Shown here: positions 8,792-17,061 of the stretch, piece after piece | Layout of the letters: every line of letters starts with the position of its first letter | Numbering within the stretch: position 1 is the first letter of the stretch | Assembly: GCA_965263325.1 (NCBI GenBank) | Contig: CBDHGY010000002.1 | Coordinates: forward strand, 1,116,001 to 1,180,000 | DNA: 64,000 bases | Source of the DNA: CBDHGY01 sp965263325 | Lineage (GTDB): Bacteria; Pseudomonadota; Alphaproteobacteria; Caulobacterales; Hyphomonadaceae | Reading direction: 5' to 3' | Translations under genes and position numbers: made by a program | Notes under the pieces: model-generated | What the model was told of the DNA's origin: nothing | The model's database searches: none | What the model saw: only the letters and a program-made list of their open reading frames with translations

Positions 8792-10018
8792 CTATACCAG
8801 CATCTCGCGCGCTTTGCCTAGCGCTTCAACAAATGCACCGACTTCTTCAAACGTATTATAGATTCCAAAGCTCGCGCGGGCGGTAGCACTTACGCCGAGA
8901 TAGGTCATCAACGGCTGCGCGCAATGGTGGCCAGCACGGATTGCAACGCCGTACCGATCAACGATTTGCGCAATATCATGCGGATGCGCGCCCTCGAGAC
9001 TGAATGAAAGAACTGCCCCCTTGCCTTCCGCTTCTCCGTGAACGGTTAATCCGTTTACACCGCGTACACCCTCTCGAGCGCACTCGTATACGGCGTGTTC
9101 GTGAGCGGCGACTTCAGCCATATCAAACTGTTCGAGCCAGCGAATGGCTGCGCCAAACCCGATTGCCTGCAGAATTGGCGGTGTCCCGGCTTCGAATTTG
9201 TGCGGCGCTTCATTGTAAACGACGCGGCCCATCTCAACCAATTCGATCATCTCGCCACCGCCCTGATAAGGGCGCAAGCGGTGAAGCGCCTCTTTCGTGC
9301 CGTAGAGCGCGCCGATACCTGTTGGTCCATAGATTTTATGACCGGTAAGCACGTAGAAATCGCACCCAATCTCCTGAACATCGATATCGAGATGCACACC
9401 CGCTTGGCAGCCATCAAACAGAACTTGCGCACCGACATCATGAGCAAGCTGCGTGATGGCTTTCGCATCCGTAATTGTTCCGAGCACATTTGACATGTGC
9501 GTCATCGCTACCAGTTTCGTTCGAGGTCCAATCGTTTCGGCAAGCGCTTCCATATCGAGCGCGCCATCTTCAGCTAGTCCCACCCACTTTAAAACCGCGC
9601 CATGACGTTCACGAAGAAAATGCCATGGCACGATGTTTGAGTGATGCTCCATGATCGACAGGACGATCTCATCGCCCGGCTTTATTTCACCTGTGATCCC
9701 AGACGCAACGAGATTCACTGCCTCTGTGCCACCTTTGGTGAAGACAATATTCTCGGGAGACGGCGCGCTTATAAAACGGCGAACATCTTCGCGCGCGCGC
9801 TCATACGCATCAGTTGTCTCATTTGCCAGGGTATGCAACCCGCGGTGAACATTCGCGAAGGATGTACGCCCTTGCTCACTCATCGCGTCCAGCACAGCAT
9901 TCGGCTTTTGCGCACTCGCTGCGTTGTCGAGATAAATAAGCGGATTGCCATTTACCTCTCGCGAGAGAATGGGAAAGTCCGCTCGGATGGCGTCAATATC
10001 GAATGCGCGCTTTGTCAT
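8792..10018 (-). CDS. sufS: cysteine desulfurase SufS
   Basis: A 408-residue PLP enzyme that takes sulfur from cysteine for SufBCD. It is a type II desulfurase by length and by the isolated catalytic Cys366 in RAGHHCAQPLM. The PLP lysine lies in LTGHKIYGPTGIGALYG, and the cofactor region includes THMSNVLGT. It is placed between sufD and sufT on the minus strand. No SufE gene is visible in the window, so its activator must be elsewhere. This is the second desulfurase here; the other (17058-18188) is of the NifS/IscS type. Confidence 0.95.
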   Translation of the reverse strand: MTKRAFDIDAIRADFPILSREVNGNPLIYLDNAASAQKPNAVLDAMSEQGRTSFANVHRGLHTLANETTDAYERAREDVRRFISAPSPENIVFTKGGTEAVNLVASGITGEIKPGDEIVLSIMEHHSNIVPWHFLRERHGAVLKWVGLAEDGALDMEALAETIGPRTKLVAMTHMSNVLGTITDAKAITQLAHDVGAQVLFDGCQAGVHLDIDVQEIGCDFYVLTGHKIYGPTGIGALYGTKEALHRLRPYQGGGEMIELVEMGRVVYNEAPHKFEAGTPPILQAIGFGAAIRWLEQFDMAEVAAHEHAVYECAREGVRGVNGLTVHGEAEGKGAVLSFSLEGAHPHDIAQIVDRYGVAIRAGHHCAQPLMTYLGVSATARASFGIYNTFEEVGAFVEALGKAREMLV

Positions 10019-10075
10019 GGGCAGGATATGGGTATCGTTAGCGAAAAAGTCATGGGGGAGAGATGTCGCGTTAGC

Positions 10076-11299
10076 CTACGCCTTGAGCCAGGCCCGCGCC
10101 GTCTCGAGCAATAAGTCTTGTACGGCATTGTCGGCTGTTTCGAGCGCTTCAGCGACAAAAGCCTCCGTTAGCATAGCTTTCGCGGTCGCCTCGGAAATTC
10201 CGCGCTGACGCATATAGAACAAGGCATTGTCGTCCATTTGCCCGCATGTGTTACCGTGCGCGCACTCGACATCATCCGCGTAGATTTCGAGCTCTGGCTT
10301 TGCGAATACCTCTGCCCCATTCTCAAGCAATAAAGCATTGTGCTGCATGTCTGCGTTCGTACGCTGGCCAACAATACGCGGCACGATGAACTTACCCTGG
10401 AACACGCCTTTGCCGCCGTCACGCACGGCACCTTTTGTTAGCTGGGACGTTTCGCAATCGGTATCGGTATGTCGCACTTCGGTCGTCACATCAACATGTT
10501 TGCCCGGACCAGACAAATACGCCGTATTCATTGTGACGCTTGCTTCTTTACCTTCATGGATAATGAGCGTCTCAAGGCGAGAAATCTTAGCTCCAAACGC
10601 CAACATGGTCTGCGTCATTTCTGCACTGGCTCCAAGAATAGCTGAACCGGTAATCGCTTGCGCCTGATCAATTGCAGCATCCTGGAAGATGGTCCGTTGT
10701 AATCTCGCCTCGGATTTGACGTCGAACTCAAGCAGCGCAGAGTTGAGACCGGCTCCGCCGAGATGGCTTTCGATCACGCTGAGGCTTGCCCCTTCTCGGA
10801 TCACTATTTTGATACGCGCAAGGCCAAGTTCATTCCCAGCGGCAGAAAATACAAAGTGAAGCGATTGTTCGACCGTCTCCGTGACTTCAATGAGCAACAT
10901 CGAAAACTTCGCCGTACCGGAGAGCGCCGCCGTCATCGCCATCAATGGCATATCTTCAGCTCCATCAATCGCGATTGGCTCAGCTTTTTCTATAATGCGC
11001 ACACCCTTTGGTAAGTCCGGGATCTGCACATCCGTACCGTCAAAGATAAACCTTGCGGCCCCGATGCCTCCGAGTGGATCCACTGCAGCGCTTGATTTTA
11101 CCGCTTCAACGGATGGCAAAGCCTGTTTAAAGTCCGTCCATTTCCAGCGCTCCATTCGCCGGTGCGGCAACCCATTCATCGCAAAACCAGAAAACGCGCG
11201 TTCGCGGCGCGCATCTTCGGGCAACATCGCGTAGCGCGCGATCAGCTCCAGCTCTGCGGCCGTTGGATTGGGTATCAAATCGCGGAGCGCCGGCTTCAA
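10076..11299 (-). CDS. sufD: SufD, FeS scaffold complex subunit
   Basis: A 407-residue beta-helix protein of the SufBCD scaffold. The C-terminal core shows the family segments AHGNTCGQMDDNALFYMRQRGI and the basic stretch before it (GKFIVPRIVGQRTNADMQHNALLL, given here in part). The start is a TTG at 11299 overlapping the sufC stop as TTGA, with GGAGAGGT just upstream in the end of sufC, so sufC and sufD are translationally coupled. The N-terminal half is less conserved, as usual for SufD. Confidence 0.93.
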   Translation of the reverse strand: MKPALRDLIPNPTAAELELIARYAMLPEDARRERAFSGFAMNGLPHRRMERWKWTDFKQALPSVEAVKSSAAVDPLGGIGAARFIFDGTDVQIPDLPKGVRIIEKAEPIAIDGAEDMPLMAMTAALSGTAKFSMLLIEVTETVEQSLHFVFSAAGNELGLARIKIVIREGASLSVIESHLGGAGLNSALLEFDVKSEARLQRTIFQDAAIDQAQAITGSAILGASAEMTQTMLAFGAKISRLETLIIHEGKEASVTMNTAYLSGPGKHVDVTTEVRHTDTDCETSQLTKGAVRDGGKGVFQGKFIVPRIVGQRTNADMQHNALLLENGAEVFAKPELEIYADDVECAHGNTCGQMDDNALFYMRQRGISEATAKAMLTEAFVAEALETADNAVQDLLLETARAWLKA

Positions 11300-12051
11300 G
11301 CGACCTCTCCTAAAATACCGTCATACCCTTCAGCCTCGAGACGGTGCGCAAGATCGGGTCCGCCTGTTTTGACGATCTTACCATCTGCAAGAATGTGGAC
11401 TTTGTCTGGCTTTATATAATCGAGCAGGCGCTGATAGTGCGTGATCACAAGCATGCCGCGCTCTGGGCTACGGAGAGTATTGACGCCCTCGGCCACCGTT
11501 TTCAGCGCATCGATATCCAGCCCGCTGTCTGTTTCGTCGAGAATGGCAAAGCGTGGTTCAAGCATCATCATCTGGAAGATCTCAAGACGCTTTTTCTCAC
11601 CACCCGAAAAACCAACATTGAGGGGGCGCTTCAGCATGTCATTGGTGAGGTTCAGTTGGCCGCCGATCTCGCGTGCTTTCTTAATGAAATCTGGTGCCGA
11701 GATTTCGTCCTCACTGCGCGCTGCACGCTGGGAATTCATGGCCGTGCGTACGAACGTCATGACCGGAACACCTGGGATTTCCACAGGGTATTGGAATGAC
11801 AGGAATAGTCCTTTCGCGGCGCGCTCTTCTGGATCGAGCTCGAGGATATCCTCGCCTTCAAACAGCGCACTGCCGCCGGTAACGTCATACCCGTCACGCC
11901 CCGTTAGTATATAGGAAAGCGTTGACTTCCCGGCCCCATTTGGCCCCATGATCGCGTGGACTTCGCCGGCAGGCACCTCAAGGCTGAGGCCGTTGATAAT
12001 GGTCTTGGCATCTTCGCCAACTGTGGCAGACAGTTCAGATAACTTAAGCAT
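11296..12051 (-). CDS. sufC: SufC, ATPase of the SufBCD complex
   Basis: A 251-residue ABC-type ATPase when begun at the ATG at 12051 (MLKLSEL); the frame extends 16 codons upstream with non-family sequence. It has Walker A GPNGAGKST, the SufC-type signature FSGGEKKRLE, Walker B FAILDETDSGLD and the switch His in VITHYQRLL. ATP hydrolysis drives changes in SufB-SufD during cluster building. It overlaps sufD by four bases. Three unrelated small genes separate it from sufB. Confidence 0.95.
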   Translation of the reverse strand: MLKLSELSATVGEDAKTIINGLSLEVPAGEVHAIMGPNGAGKSTLSYILTGRDGYDVTGGSALFEGEDILELDPEERAAKGLFLSFQYPVEIPGVPVMTFVRTAMNSQRAARSEDEISAPDFIKKAREIGGQLNLTNDMLKRPLNVGFSGGEKKRLEIFQMMMLEPRFAILDETDSGLDIDALKTVAEGVNTLRSPERGMLVITHYQRLLDYIKPDKVHILADGKIVKTGGPDLAHRLEAEGYDGILGEVA

Positions 12052-12127
12052 GAAGGGCATGTAAGCCGCGCGGGGCCTGATTGGAAGCCTAAAGCGCAAC
12101 TTTGGCGCAGGCTTGATCAGCGATTTG

Positions 12128-12469
12128 TCATAATGGGTTGCCTAACCGCGATTCCGTCCAATCCTGACCACAGTGGGGACAAATCGTACTTCCGTTGTGG
12201 GGCGGATAGTATTGGTGTTTTGCCCTTGTGACTGGATTGCAAGACAACGTTGCAAATCGATACTCGCATCGGCGACATTTCACGCTACCGACAAACACTC
12301 CCCCAAAAAGTATCGTCAATGGAGCGAAAGCAAAAATAGCCTTCGGAACTGGGATTTCGAATGTGTTCAATGCGAAAGTGGACAAGAAAAAAGCGATAAA
12401 TGGCAAAAGCCCAATGAACGGAGCAAGGCTCCATTGCTGCATTTCCGTTTTTTGGGACCAGTTGATCAT
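12128..12469 (-). CDS. small membrane protein with zinc-ribbon-like cysteines
   Basis: A 113-residue protein. Two adjacent hydrophobic helices span about residues 15-62. The C-terminal part has two CxxC knuckles, CRRC at about 65-68 and CPHC at about 97-100, a spacing typical of a zinc ribbon. An AGGGG ribosome binding site precedes the ATG. I do not recognise a named family. It lies between sufC and a secreted protein gene, 80 bases after one and 76 before the other. The cysteines could bind iron rather than zinc, which is speculative. Confidence 0.65.
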   Translation of the reverse strand: MINWSQKTEMQQWSLAPFIGLLPFIAFFLSTFALNTFEIPVPKAIFAFAPLTILFGGVFVGSVKCRRCEYRFATLSCNPVTRAKHQYYPPHNGSTICPHCGQDWTESRLGNPL

Positions 12470-12549
12470 TTACCCCTTTTATATGGGAATAGACCGTACA
12501 GAATTTAAGGTTGCGCCCGGAGGGAACTCGCCAGATTTTAGACTAATCG

Positions 12550-13266
12550 CTAGTCATTCGTTAGTTCAGCCGTTTTGATAGACTCAAGAACTTCTATCAG
12601 ATCATTTAGTTCCGCCCCAGCAGCCTGATCGAGCGGAAGGTCGTCCAGCGTCCTGTCAACAATTTTGGGCTGAGGTCCCGGATCATAGCCCTCAATCGCC
12701 TTTTCAAAATCTACTGGCGCGGCTAGGAATTGCCCCACATAAGCAACGCTATCAGCACCGCCGTTCAAAACGCGCTTCAAAGCGGAATTAATCGGTGTGG
12801 CCGCCCCTTGCTCACCTACCAGAATATAAGTGTCGAGCCCGGCTTCAGCGCCGTAATGCTCGGCGTACGCTGGGTTCTCTTTAATAAACTCATCAAAAGG
12901 CACCCAAACCCAGCGGAGAGTCGAATTTCGCTTAACCGTCTCGCCAAGGTAAAGCCCAGCAAGCGTCACCGTGTTCCGACCGCGGCCATCTTCGGTGAGA
13001 GATTTACCAGCTTTGCCTGTGCCCGCTTCTGCTGCGTTTACCTTATGAACCTCTTCCAGCCAGGCGTCGATTTCTTTCAGGCTCTCCAGCGAGTAGTCGA
13101 GTTTTGCAAGATCGAGGTGTTCAGAAGCGAGAAGCAAATCACCGCGATCATCGCCCAGTAACTCTTCCATTGTCGTATCGACAGAAGTCGGTAGCACCTG
13201 AGCAACCGCAGGCGCTGCAAAGAATATCAAGGTTAACGCCGCAATGGCGCTGAGTACACGGCACAT
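12550..13266 (-). CDS. secreted protein of unknown function
   Basis: A 238-residue protein with a signal peptide cut after AVA (about residue 22). The mature part is acidic and mostly helical by eye at both ends. A central block contains LAGLYLGETVKRNSTLRWVW and later LDTYILVG, which looks like a small alpha/beta domain. I cannot name the family. A GAGAGG ribosome binding site lies before the ATG. It is one of three small genes placed between sufB and sufC on the same strand. Confidence 0.65.
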   Translation of the reverse strand: MCRVLSAIAALTLIFFAAPAVAQVLPTSVDTTMEELLGDDRGDLLLASEHLDLAKLDYSLESLKEIDAWLEEVHKVNAAEAGTGKAGKSLTEDGRGRNTVTLAGLYLGETVKRNSTLRWVWVPFDEFIKENPAYAEHYGAEAGLDTYILVGEQGAATPINSALKRVLNGGADSVAYVGQFLAAPVDFEKAIEGYDPGPQPKIVDRTLDDLPLDQAAGAELNDLIEVLESIKTAELTND

Positions 13267-13349
13267 AAGACTGCCTCTCTCAGGAAAGGTATACTTCGCC
13301 TGTTAAGAGCAATTCGTGTGCCGAGTAATAAGTGTCTTCGAATACTGAC

Positions 13350-13589
13350 TTACGGGGGGCTTTCGTCATCTTTAGGAGGTTCCGCTACGCCTGCCTTCTT
13401 CAGTGCATCTGAAATCCAAAATAATCCCCCTACTAGCACACCTCCGCCTAACGCGAACGGACCGAAATCATCTCCATATCCTTTCGCCCACCCCATACTA
13501 ACCATCACAAATCCGACAGCGAGTGTAAAAAGGTAAATTCCCGCGATGGGTTTCGCCAGTTCTTCGAGAAATACTCCAAACTTGTACAT
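13350..13589 (-). CDS. small membrane protein of unknown function
   Basis: A 79-residue protein with two hydrophobic helices (about 13-35 and 45-62) and a polar, acidic C-terminus ending DDESPP. A GGGAG ribosome binding site is correctly spaced from the ATG. It begins 24 bases after sufB, so it is likely on the sufB transcript. No family is recognised. With so short a protein the coding call rests on the ribosome binding site, the tight packing and the sensible membrane pattern. Confidence 0.6.
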   Translation of the reverse strand: MYKFGVFLEELAKPIAGIYLFTLAVGFVMVSMGWAKGYGDDFGPFALGGGVLVGGLFWISDALKKAGVAEPPKDDESPP

Positions 13590-13613
13590 GACACCGCTCC
13601 CTCACCAAGCTTC

Positions 13614-15176
13614 TTAACCAACACTCCCTTCCAGGGACACTTTCAATAAGCTCTGCGCTTCGACCGCAAACTCCATCGGCAATTCCTGTAGCACTTCGCG
13701 TACAAAACCGTTGACCAGCAGAGCGACCGCCTCCTCTTCACCGATGCCGCGCTGGCGGGCGTAAAAGAGCTGGTCTTCAGAGAGCTTGGTTGTTGTTGCT
13801 TCATGCTCCAACTGGGCATCCATGCGCCGGTTCTCAACATATGGCACCGTATGAGCGCCGCAGCGATCTCCAATCAAAAGGCTATCACATTGCGTAAAAT
13901 TGCGCGCGCCTTCTGCATTCTTGTTCACGTTTACAAGGCCGCGATAGGTCTGATCGGACTTGCCGGCGCTTATACCCTTTGAAATCACTCGGGATTTTGT
14001 CCGCTTTCCGAGATGGATCATCTTTGTGCCCGTATCGGCCATTTGACGGCCATTGGTGACCGCTATGGAATAAAATTCGCCGATACTGTCATCACCGCGA
14101 AGAATGCAGGACGGATACTTCCAAGTCACGGCAGAGCCTGTCTCAACCTGCGTCCACGAAATTTTGGAGCGCGGTCCGCGGCAATCGCCGCGCTTGGTCA
14201 CGAAATTATAAATCCCGCCCTTGCCATCAGCGTCACCCGGCCACCAGTTTTGGACGGTGGAATATTTGATCTCTGCATCTTCCAGAGCGACCAGCTCGAC
14301 AACAGCAGCGTGAAGCTGGTTTTCGTCGCGCATCGGAGCTGTGCAGCCTTCAAGATAAGATACGTAGGAACCTTTGTCTGCAATGATCAGTGTGCGCTCA
14401 AACTGGCCAGTATTTTCAGCGTTCATCCGGAAGTAAGTTGATAGTTCCATTGGACAGCGCACACCCGGCGGCACGTAGACGAAGGTTCCGTCAGAAAAGA
14501 CCGCGCAGTTCAGCGTCGCAAAGAAATTATCAGATTGCGGCACCACCGTTCCCAGATATTTTTTTACCAGCTCTGGATGTTCTTTCACCGCCTCTGAGAT
14601 GGACATAAAGATCACGCCTGCCTTCTCAAGTTCGGCTTTAAACGTGGTTGCAACGGACACGGAGTCAAAAACTGCATCAACCGCAACGCGGGGCGTTTCC
14701 CGCGCTTCGGCGGCCGTTTCGGCAGCTCCTTTTACGCCGAGCAGGACCTCAGCTTCACGAAGCGGAATTCCGAGCTTTTTGTAGGTTTCGAGAATCTCCT
14801 CAGGCACGTCATCTATCGACTCATAGCTCGCCCCCGCCTTGGGTGCCGCGTAGTAGTGATAGTTTTGATAATCGATCGCCGGATAGTGCACTTTCGCCCA
14901 ACGAGGTTCCTCCATTGTGAGCCAGCGCTCATAGGCTTTGAGACGCCATTCTAGTAGCCATTCCGGCTCATCCTTTTTACCAGAAATGAATCGAACGATG
15001 TCTTCGTTGAGGCCTTTTGGCGCGAGCTCCATTTCGATGTCTGTCGAGAAGCCTGCGCTATAGTTTTCCGCCTCAAGTGCCTTGGCGGCTTCGACGGTTT
15101 CCTCGTCAATGCCGTCCTTTACTTTCACTTCGCAATCGTCATCGTGCTCTTCGATACCGCCGCAGCATTCCATCAT
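13614..15176 (-). CDS. sufB: SufB, FeS scaffold complex subunit
   Basis: A 520-residue scaffold protein on which the SUF system builds clusters with SufC and SufD. Family segments include WWPGDADGKGGIYNFVTKRG, the Cys of YVPPGVRCPMELSTYFR, and the C-terminal HEATTTKLSEDQLFYARQRG (parts given). It is longer than most SufB proteins because of an N-terminal extension of about 35 residues with Cys at positions 4, 5 and 15 and several acidic residues. The start has an AGGAT-like ribosome binding site, so the extension seems real. It is the first gene of the main SUF transcript. Confidence 0.95.
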   Translation of the reverse strand: MMECCGGIEEHDDDCEVKVKDGIDEETVEAAKALEAENYSAGFSTDIEMELAPKGLNEDIVRFISGKKDEPEWLLEWRLKAYERWLTMEEPRWAKVHYPAIDYQNYHYYAAPKAGASYESIDDVPEEILETYKKLGIPLREAEVLLGVKGAAETAAEARETPRVAVDAVFDSVSVATTFKAELEKAGVIFMSISEAVKEHPELVKKYLGTVVPQSDNFFATLNCAVFSDGTFVYVPPGVRCPMELSTYFRMNAENTGQFERTLIIADKGSYVSYLEGCTAPMRDENQLHAAVVELVALEDAEIKYSTVQNWWPGDADGKGGIYNFVTKRGDCRGPRSKISWTQVETGSAVTWKYPSCILRGDDSIGEFYSIAVTNGRQMADTGTKMIHLGKRTKSRVISKGISAGKSDQTYRGLVNVNKNAEGARNFTQCDSLLIGDRCGAHTVPYVENRRMDAQLEHEATTTKLSEDQLFYARQRGIGEEEAVALLVNGFVREVLQELPMEFAVEAQSLLKVSLEGSVG

Positions 15177-15265
15177 ATCCTAGGACCTTAGGTTCGCGTT
15201 CTTTGCAATCTTCCACCCTTATATAGTGTTTCCAGAAAAAATCTCGACCTGGACATCCATGGGGC

Positions 15266-15282
15266 ATTTTCGCTGCGAAAAT
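15266..15282. promoter_or_regulatory. perfect palindrome upstream of sufB, candidate operator
   Basis: ATTTTCGC-T-GCGAAAAT forms a perfect 8+1+8 inverted repeat about 90 bases upstream of the sufB start and 146 bases upstream of the divergent lipoprotein gene. The position and symmetry fit a dimeric regulator site. It does not match the IscR or Irr sequences I know, and no iscR gene is in the window. Which protein binds is unknown. Confidence 0.4.
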
Positions 15283-15405
15283 TGCAGTGTCCACTCCTAT
15301 TCATGCAGACTTCGCTGCTTTGTATTGCTTGAAATAATTCGCAGATATCGCCCCGATTCCCCTCTCCCGCGCTTGACTCTTTGAAATAGAATATTGAACA
15401 ACTTC

Positions 15406-15417
15406 CCCCTCTAGGGG
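15406..15417 (+). promoter_or_regulatory. hairpin covering the ribosome binding site of the lipoprotein gene
   Basis: CCCCTCTAGGGG is a perfect short inverted repeat whose right arm, with the next bases, is the AGGGGAG ribosome binding site for the TTG start at 15428. Folding in the mRNA would hide that site. A second C/T-rich block (CCCCTCTCCC at about 15359-15368) could pair with the same arm. The whole 15358-15421 stretch resembles a degenerate intergenic repeat. Confidence 0.35.
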
Positions 15418-15427
15418 AGAAATTACG

Positions 15428-16426
15428 TTGAAGTTATACAATTGTATCACGGCGCTTGGCGCTGTGTTTCTGTCAGCTTGTGCGACACCCATAAATTATA
15501 ATCCAGTTTTGCCTTACGACGCTGAATTGTCACCGATTTCAGCACTCTCAATCATGTCAGACGCTTTGCCGGACAAAGCGACCGCATTGGATACTCCGAT
15601 AGATTATGCAGCGCTAAACAACCAAATCGCCGCGCAAACAAACGCAATGGTCACGTCAGGTACAGCTTCGCCCGGTGCAGCGGCAGGGGGCGGAATAATC
15701 GCCGGACTTATCATTGCTGCCGTCGACGCAGGTATCGACGCTAATCGAAATTCAAAACTTCGTACCATGCTCGAAGACCAGGAATTTAACGCTCATAGCA
15801 TATTCAAAGAAGCGCTCGAAGATGCCCTGGAAGAGCATGACATGCCTCTGACTTTTGCCAGCGGCGAACGAAAAGACACGGAATTGTTTTCCACAGAAGC
15901 GCTTTCAAATGTCAGCGGCGATGCAGCGTTAGATATTCGGGTGCTGAATTTTGGCTATAGGATCACACCTGCCGGATGGGTCCCGTCAGTAGCGGCAGAC
16001 CTCGTCATGAAAGATCCGAGTAGCGGAAAAACACTCATGACGGAACGCATAGTTTACGGCTCGCCTGGCAATATTACGATTGTCTCGAGCCCCTACGTCG
16101 CTGCGCCGAATGGTTTTCTTGGTGGCTCTGCTATCGTCGTGCCCTACGAAACCGGCTATAGCTTCAGCAAGGTGGACACCCTCACCGATGAACAACCGGA
16201 AAAAGCAGCGGCAGGTCTTCGGCTCGCACTCGTACATACAGCAAAAGCAATTGCAGACTTGGTAGCTCCGGCGTCTCGCGAAAGCCCCATGATTGAACCA
16301 TCCGGCACCGAACCGGCAGCAGAGGTGGCCACACCATTGGACGCAGCTGCTCCACTCCATCCAGACAAAACATCGGAGTTGGAATCAAGTGACGAAGCTG
16401 CTGCAGTCGAAGAAGCCGTTAATTAA
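15428..16426 (+). CDS. putative lipoprotein with glycine-rich segment
   Basis: A 332-residue protein with a lipoprotein signal peptide and lipobox LSAC (Cys at about residue 18), so it should be anchored in the envelope. A Gly/Ala-rich hydrophobic stretch, AAAGGGIIAGLIIAAVDAG (about 75-95), could insert in a membrane. The C-terminal 60 residues are Pro-, Glu- and Ala-rich and look disordered. The start is TTG with AGGGGAG eight bases before it. It is followed 26 bases later by a second lipoprotein gene. No family is recognised. Confidence 0.7.
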   Translation: MKLYNCITALGAVFLSACATPINYNPVLPYDAELSPISALSIMSDALPDKATALDTPIDYAALNNQIAAQTNAMVTSGTASPGAAAGGGIIAGLIIAAVDAGIDANRNSKLRTMLEDQEFNAHSIFKEALEDALEEHDMPLTFASGERKDTELFSTEALSNVSGDAALDIRVLNFGYRITPAGWVPSVAADLVMKDPSSGKTLMTERIVYGSPGNITIVSSPYVAAPNGFLGGSAIVVPYETGYSFSKVDTLTDEQPEKAAAGLRLALVHTAKAIADLVAPASRESPMIEPSGTEPAAEVATPLDAAAPLHPDKTSELESSDEAAAVEEAVN

Positions 16427-16452
16427 GCTATTGCCCTGTTTGGATAACTCAA

Positions 16453-17061
16453 ATGAAACGTCTATTCCTTCCAATCACTGCCGTGACAGCGCTGCTCGCC
16501 GCCTGCCTGACGCCGCCTCCACCACCAGAAGCAGCTGCTCTTGAATTTTCAACGGAAGTTTCATGCACAGAAACCTTCCAGCAAACTGCAGCGATCGACA
16601 TGACCCCCGAAACCGAGGAGGGTATCACCTTCCGCAGGAGAGCTTTGGATGGCGAATCCAACTGTATCACCACCATAGACGGCGCGGTGCCATATGCTTT
16701 GTACAAATTGCCGGCGGCCAACAATATTGCGTCGATAAATGCCGGATCTATTTTCGAGCCTGCGCGCGTTCTTGGCGCAAACGTCCATTTCCTAAATGCC
16801 GATATGGAGCCTATGAGAAGCTTTGGGGCCAAAGAGATGCTACACCGAGGCTCTACGCTTTCAGTTCTGGTTCAACCGAGAAATGAAGAAGTTTTTGTTG
16901 TCATTGTAGCGGATCGCAGCTCGGCTGGATCAGCTTACAATCGGTCACGCCCCGACAATGGCGAAGAAATAGCTACCGATAACGTTGCGTATTCAATTGT
17001 CGGACAGTCTTTTGTTCGGGTTTATTACTCTGATCCCGAAAACGCGTTGCCTGAGAGTTAG
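16453..17061 (+). CDS. putative lipoprotein with weak MalM resemblance
   Basis: A 202-residue protein with a signal peptide and lipobox LAAC (Cys at about 18) followed by a proline run. The mature part has ALYKLPAANNIASI, then ANVHFLNADMEPMRSF. This faintly recalls MalM-type periplasmic proteins, where a strand-rich domain carries a similar 'LD..M' block. I treat that as a hint only. It shares a transcript with the lipoprotein gene before it. Its stop codon overlaps the stop of the convergent cysteine desulfurase in the tetranucleotide TTAG. Confidence 0.65.
   Translation: MKRLFLPITAVTALLAACLTPPPPPEAAALEFSTEVSCTETFQQTAAIDMTPETEEGITFRRRALDGESNCITTIDGAVPYALYKLPAANNIASINAGSIFEPARVLGANVHFLNADMEPMRSFGAKEMLHRGSTLSVLVQPRNEEVFVVIVADRSSAGSAYNRSRPDNGEEIATDNVAYSIVGQSFVRVYYSDPENALPES

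Noticed and set aside
15301..15492. A 63-residue minus-strand frame with SPLEGE-like sequence
   Set aside because: This looks like the translation of an intergenic repeat, overlaps the start of the lipoprotein gene and lacks a ribosome binding site.
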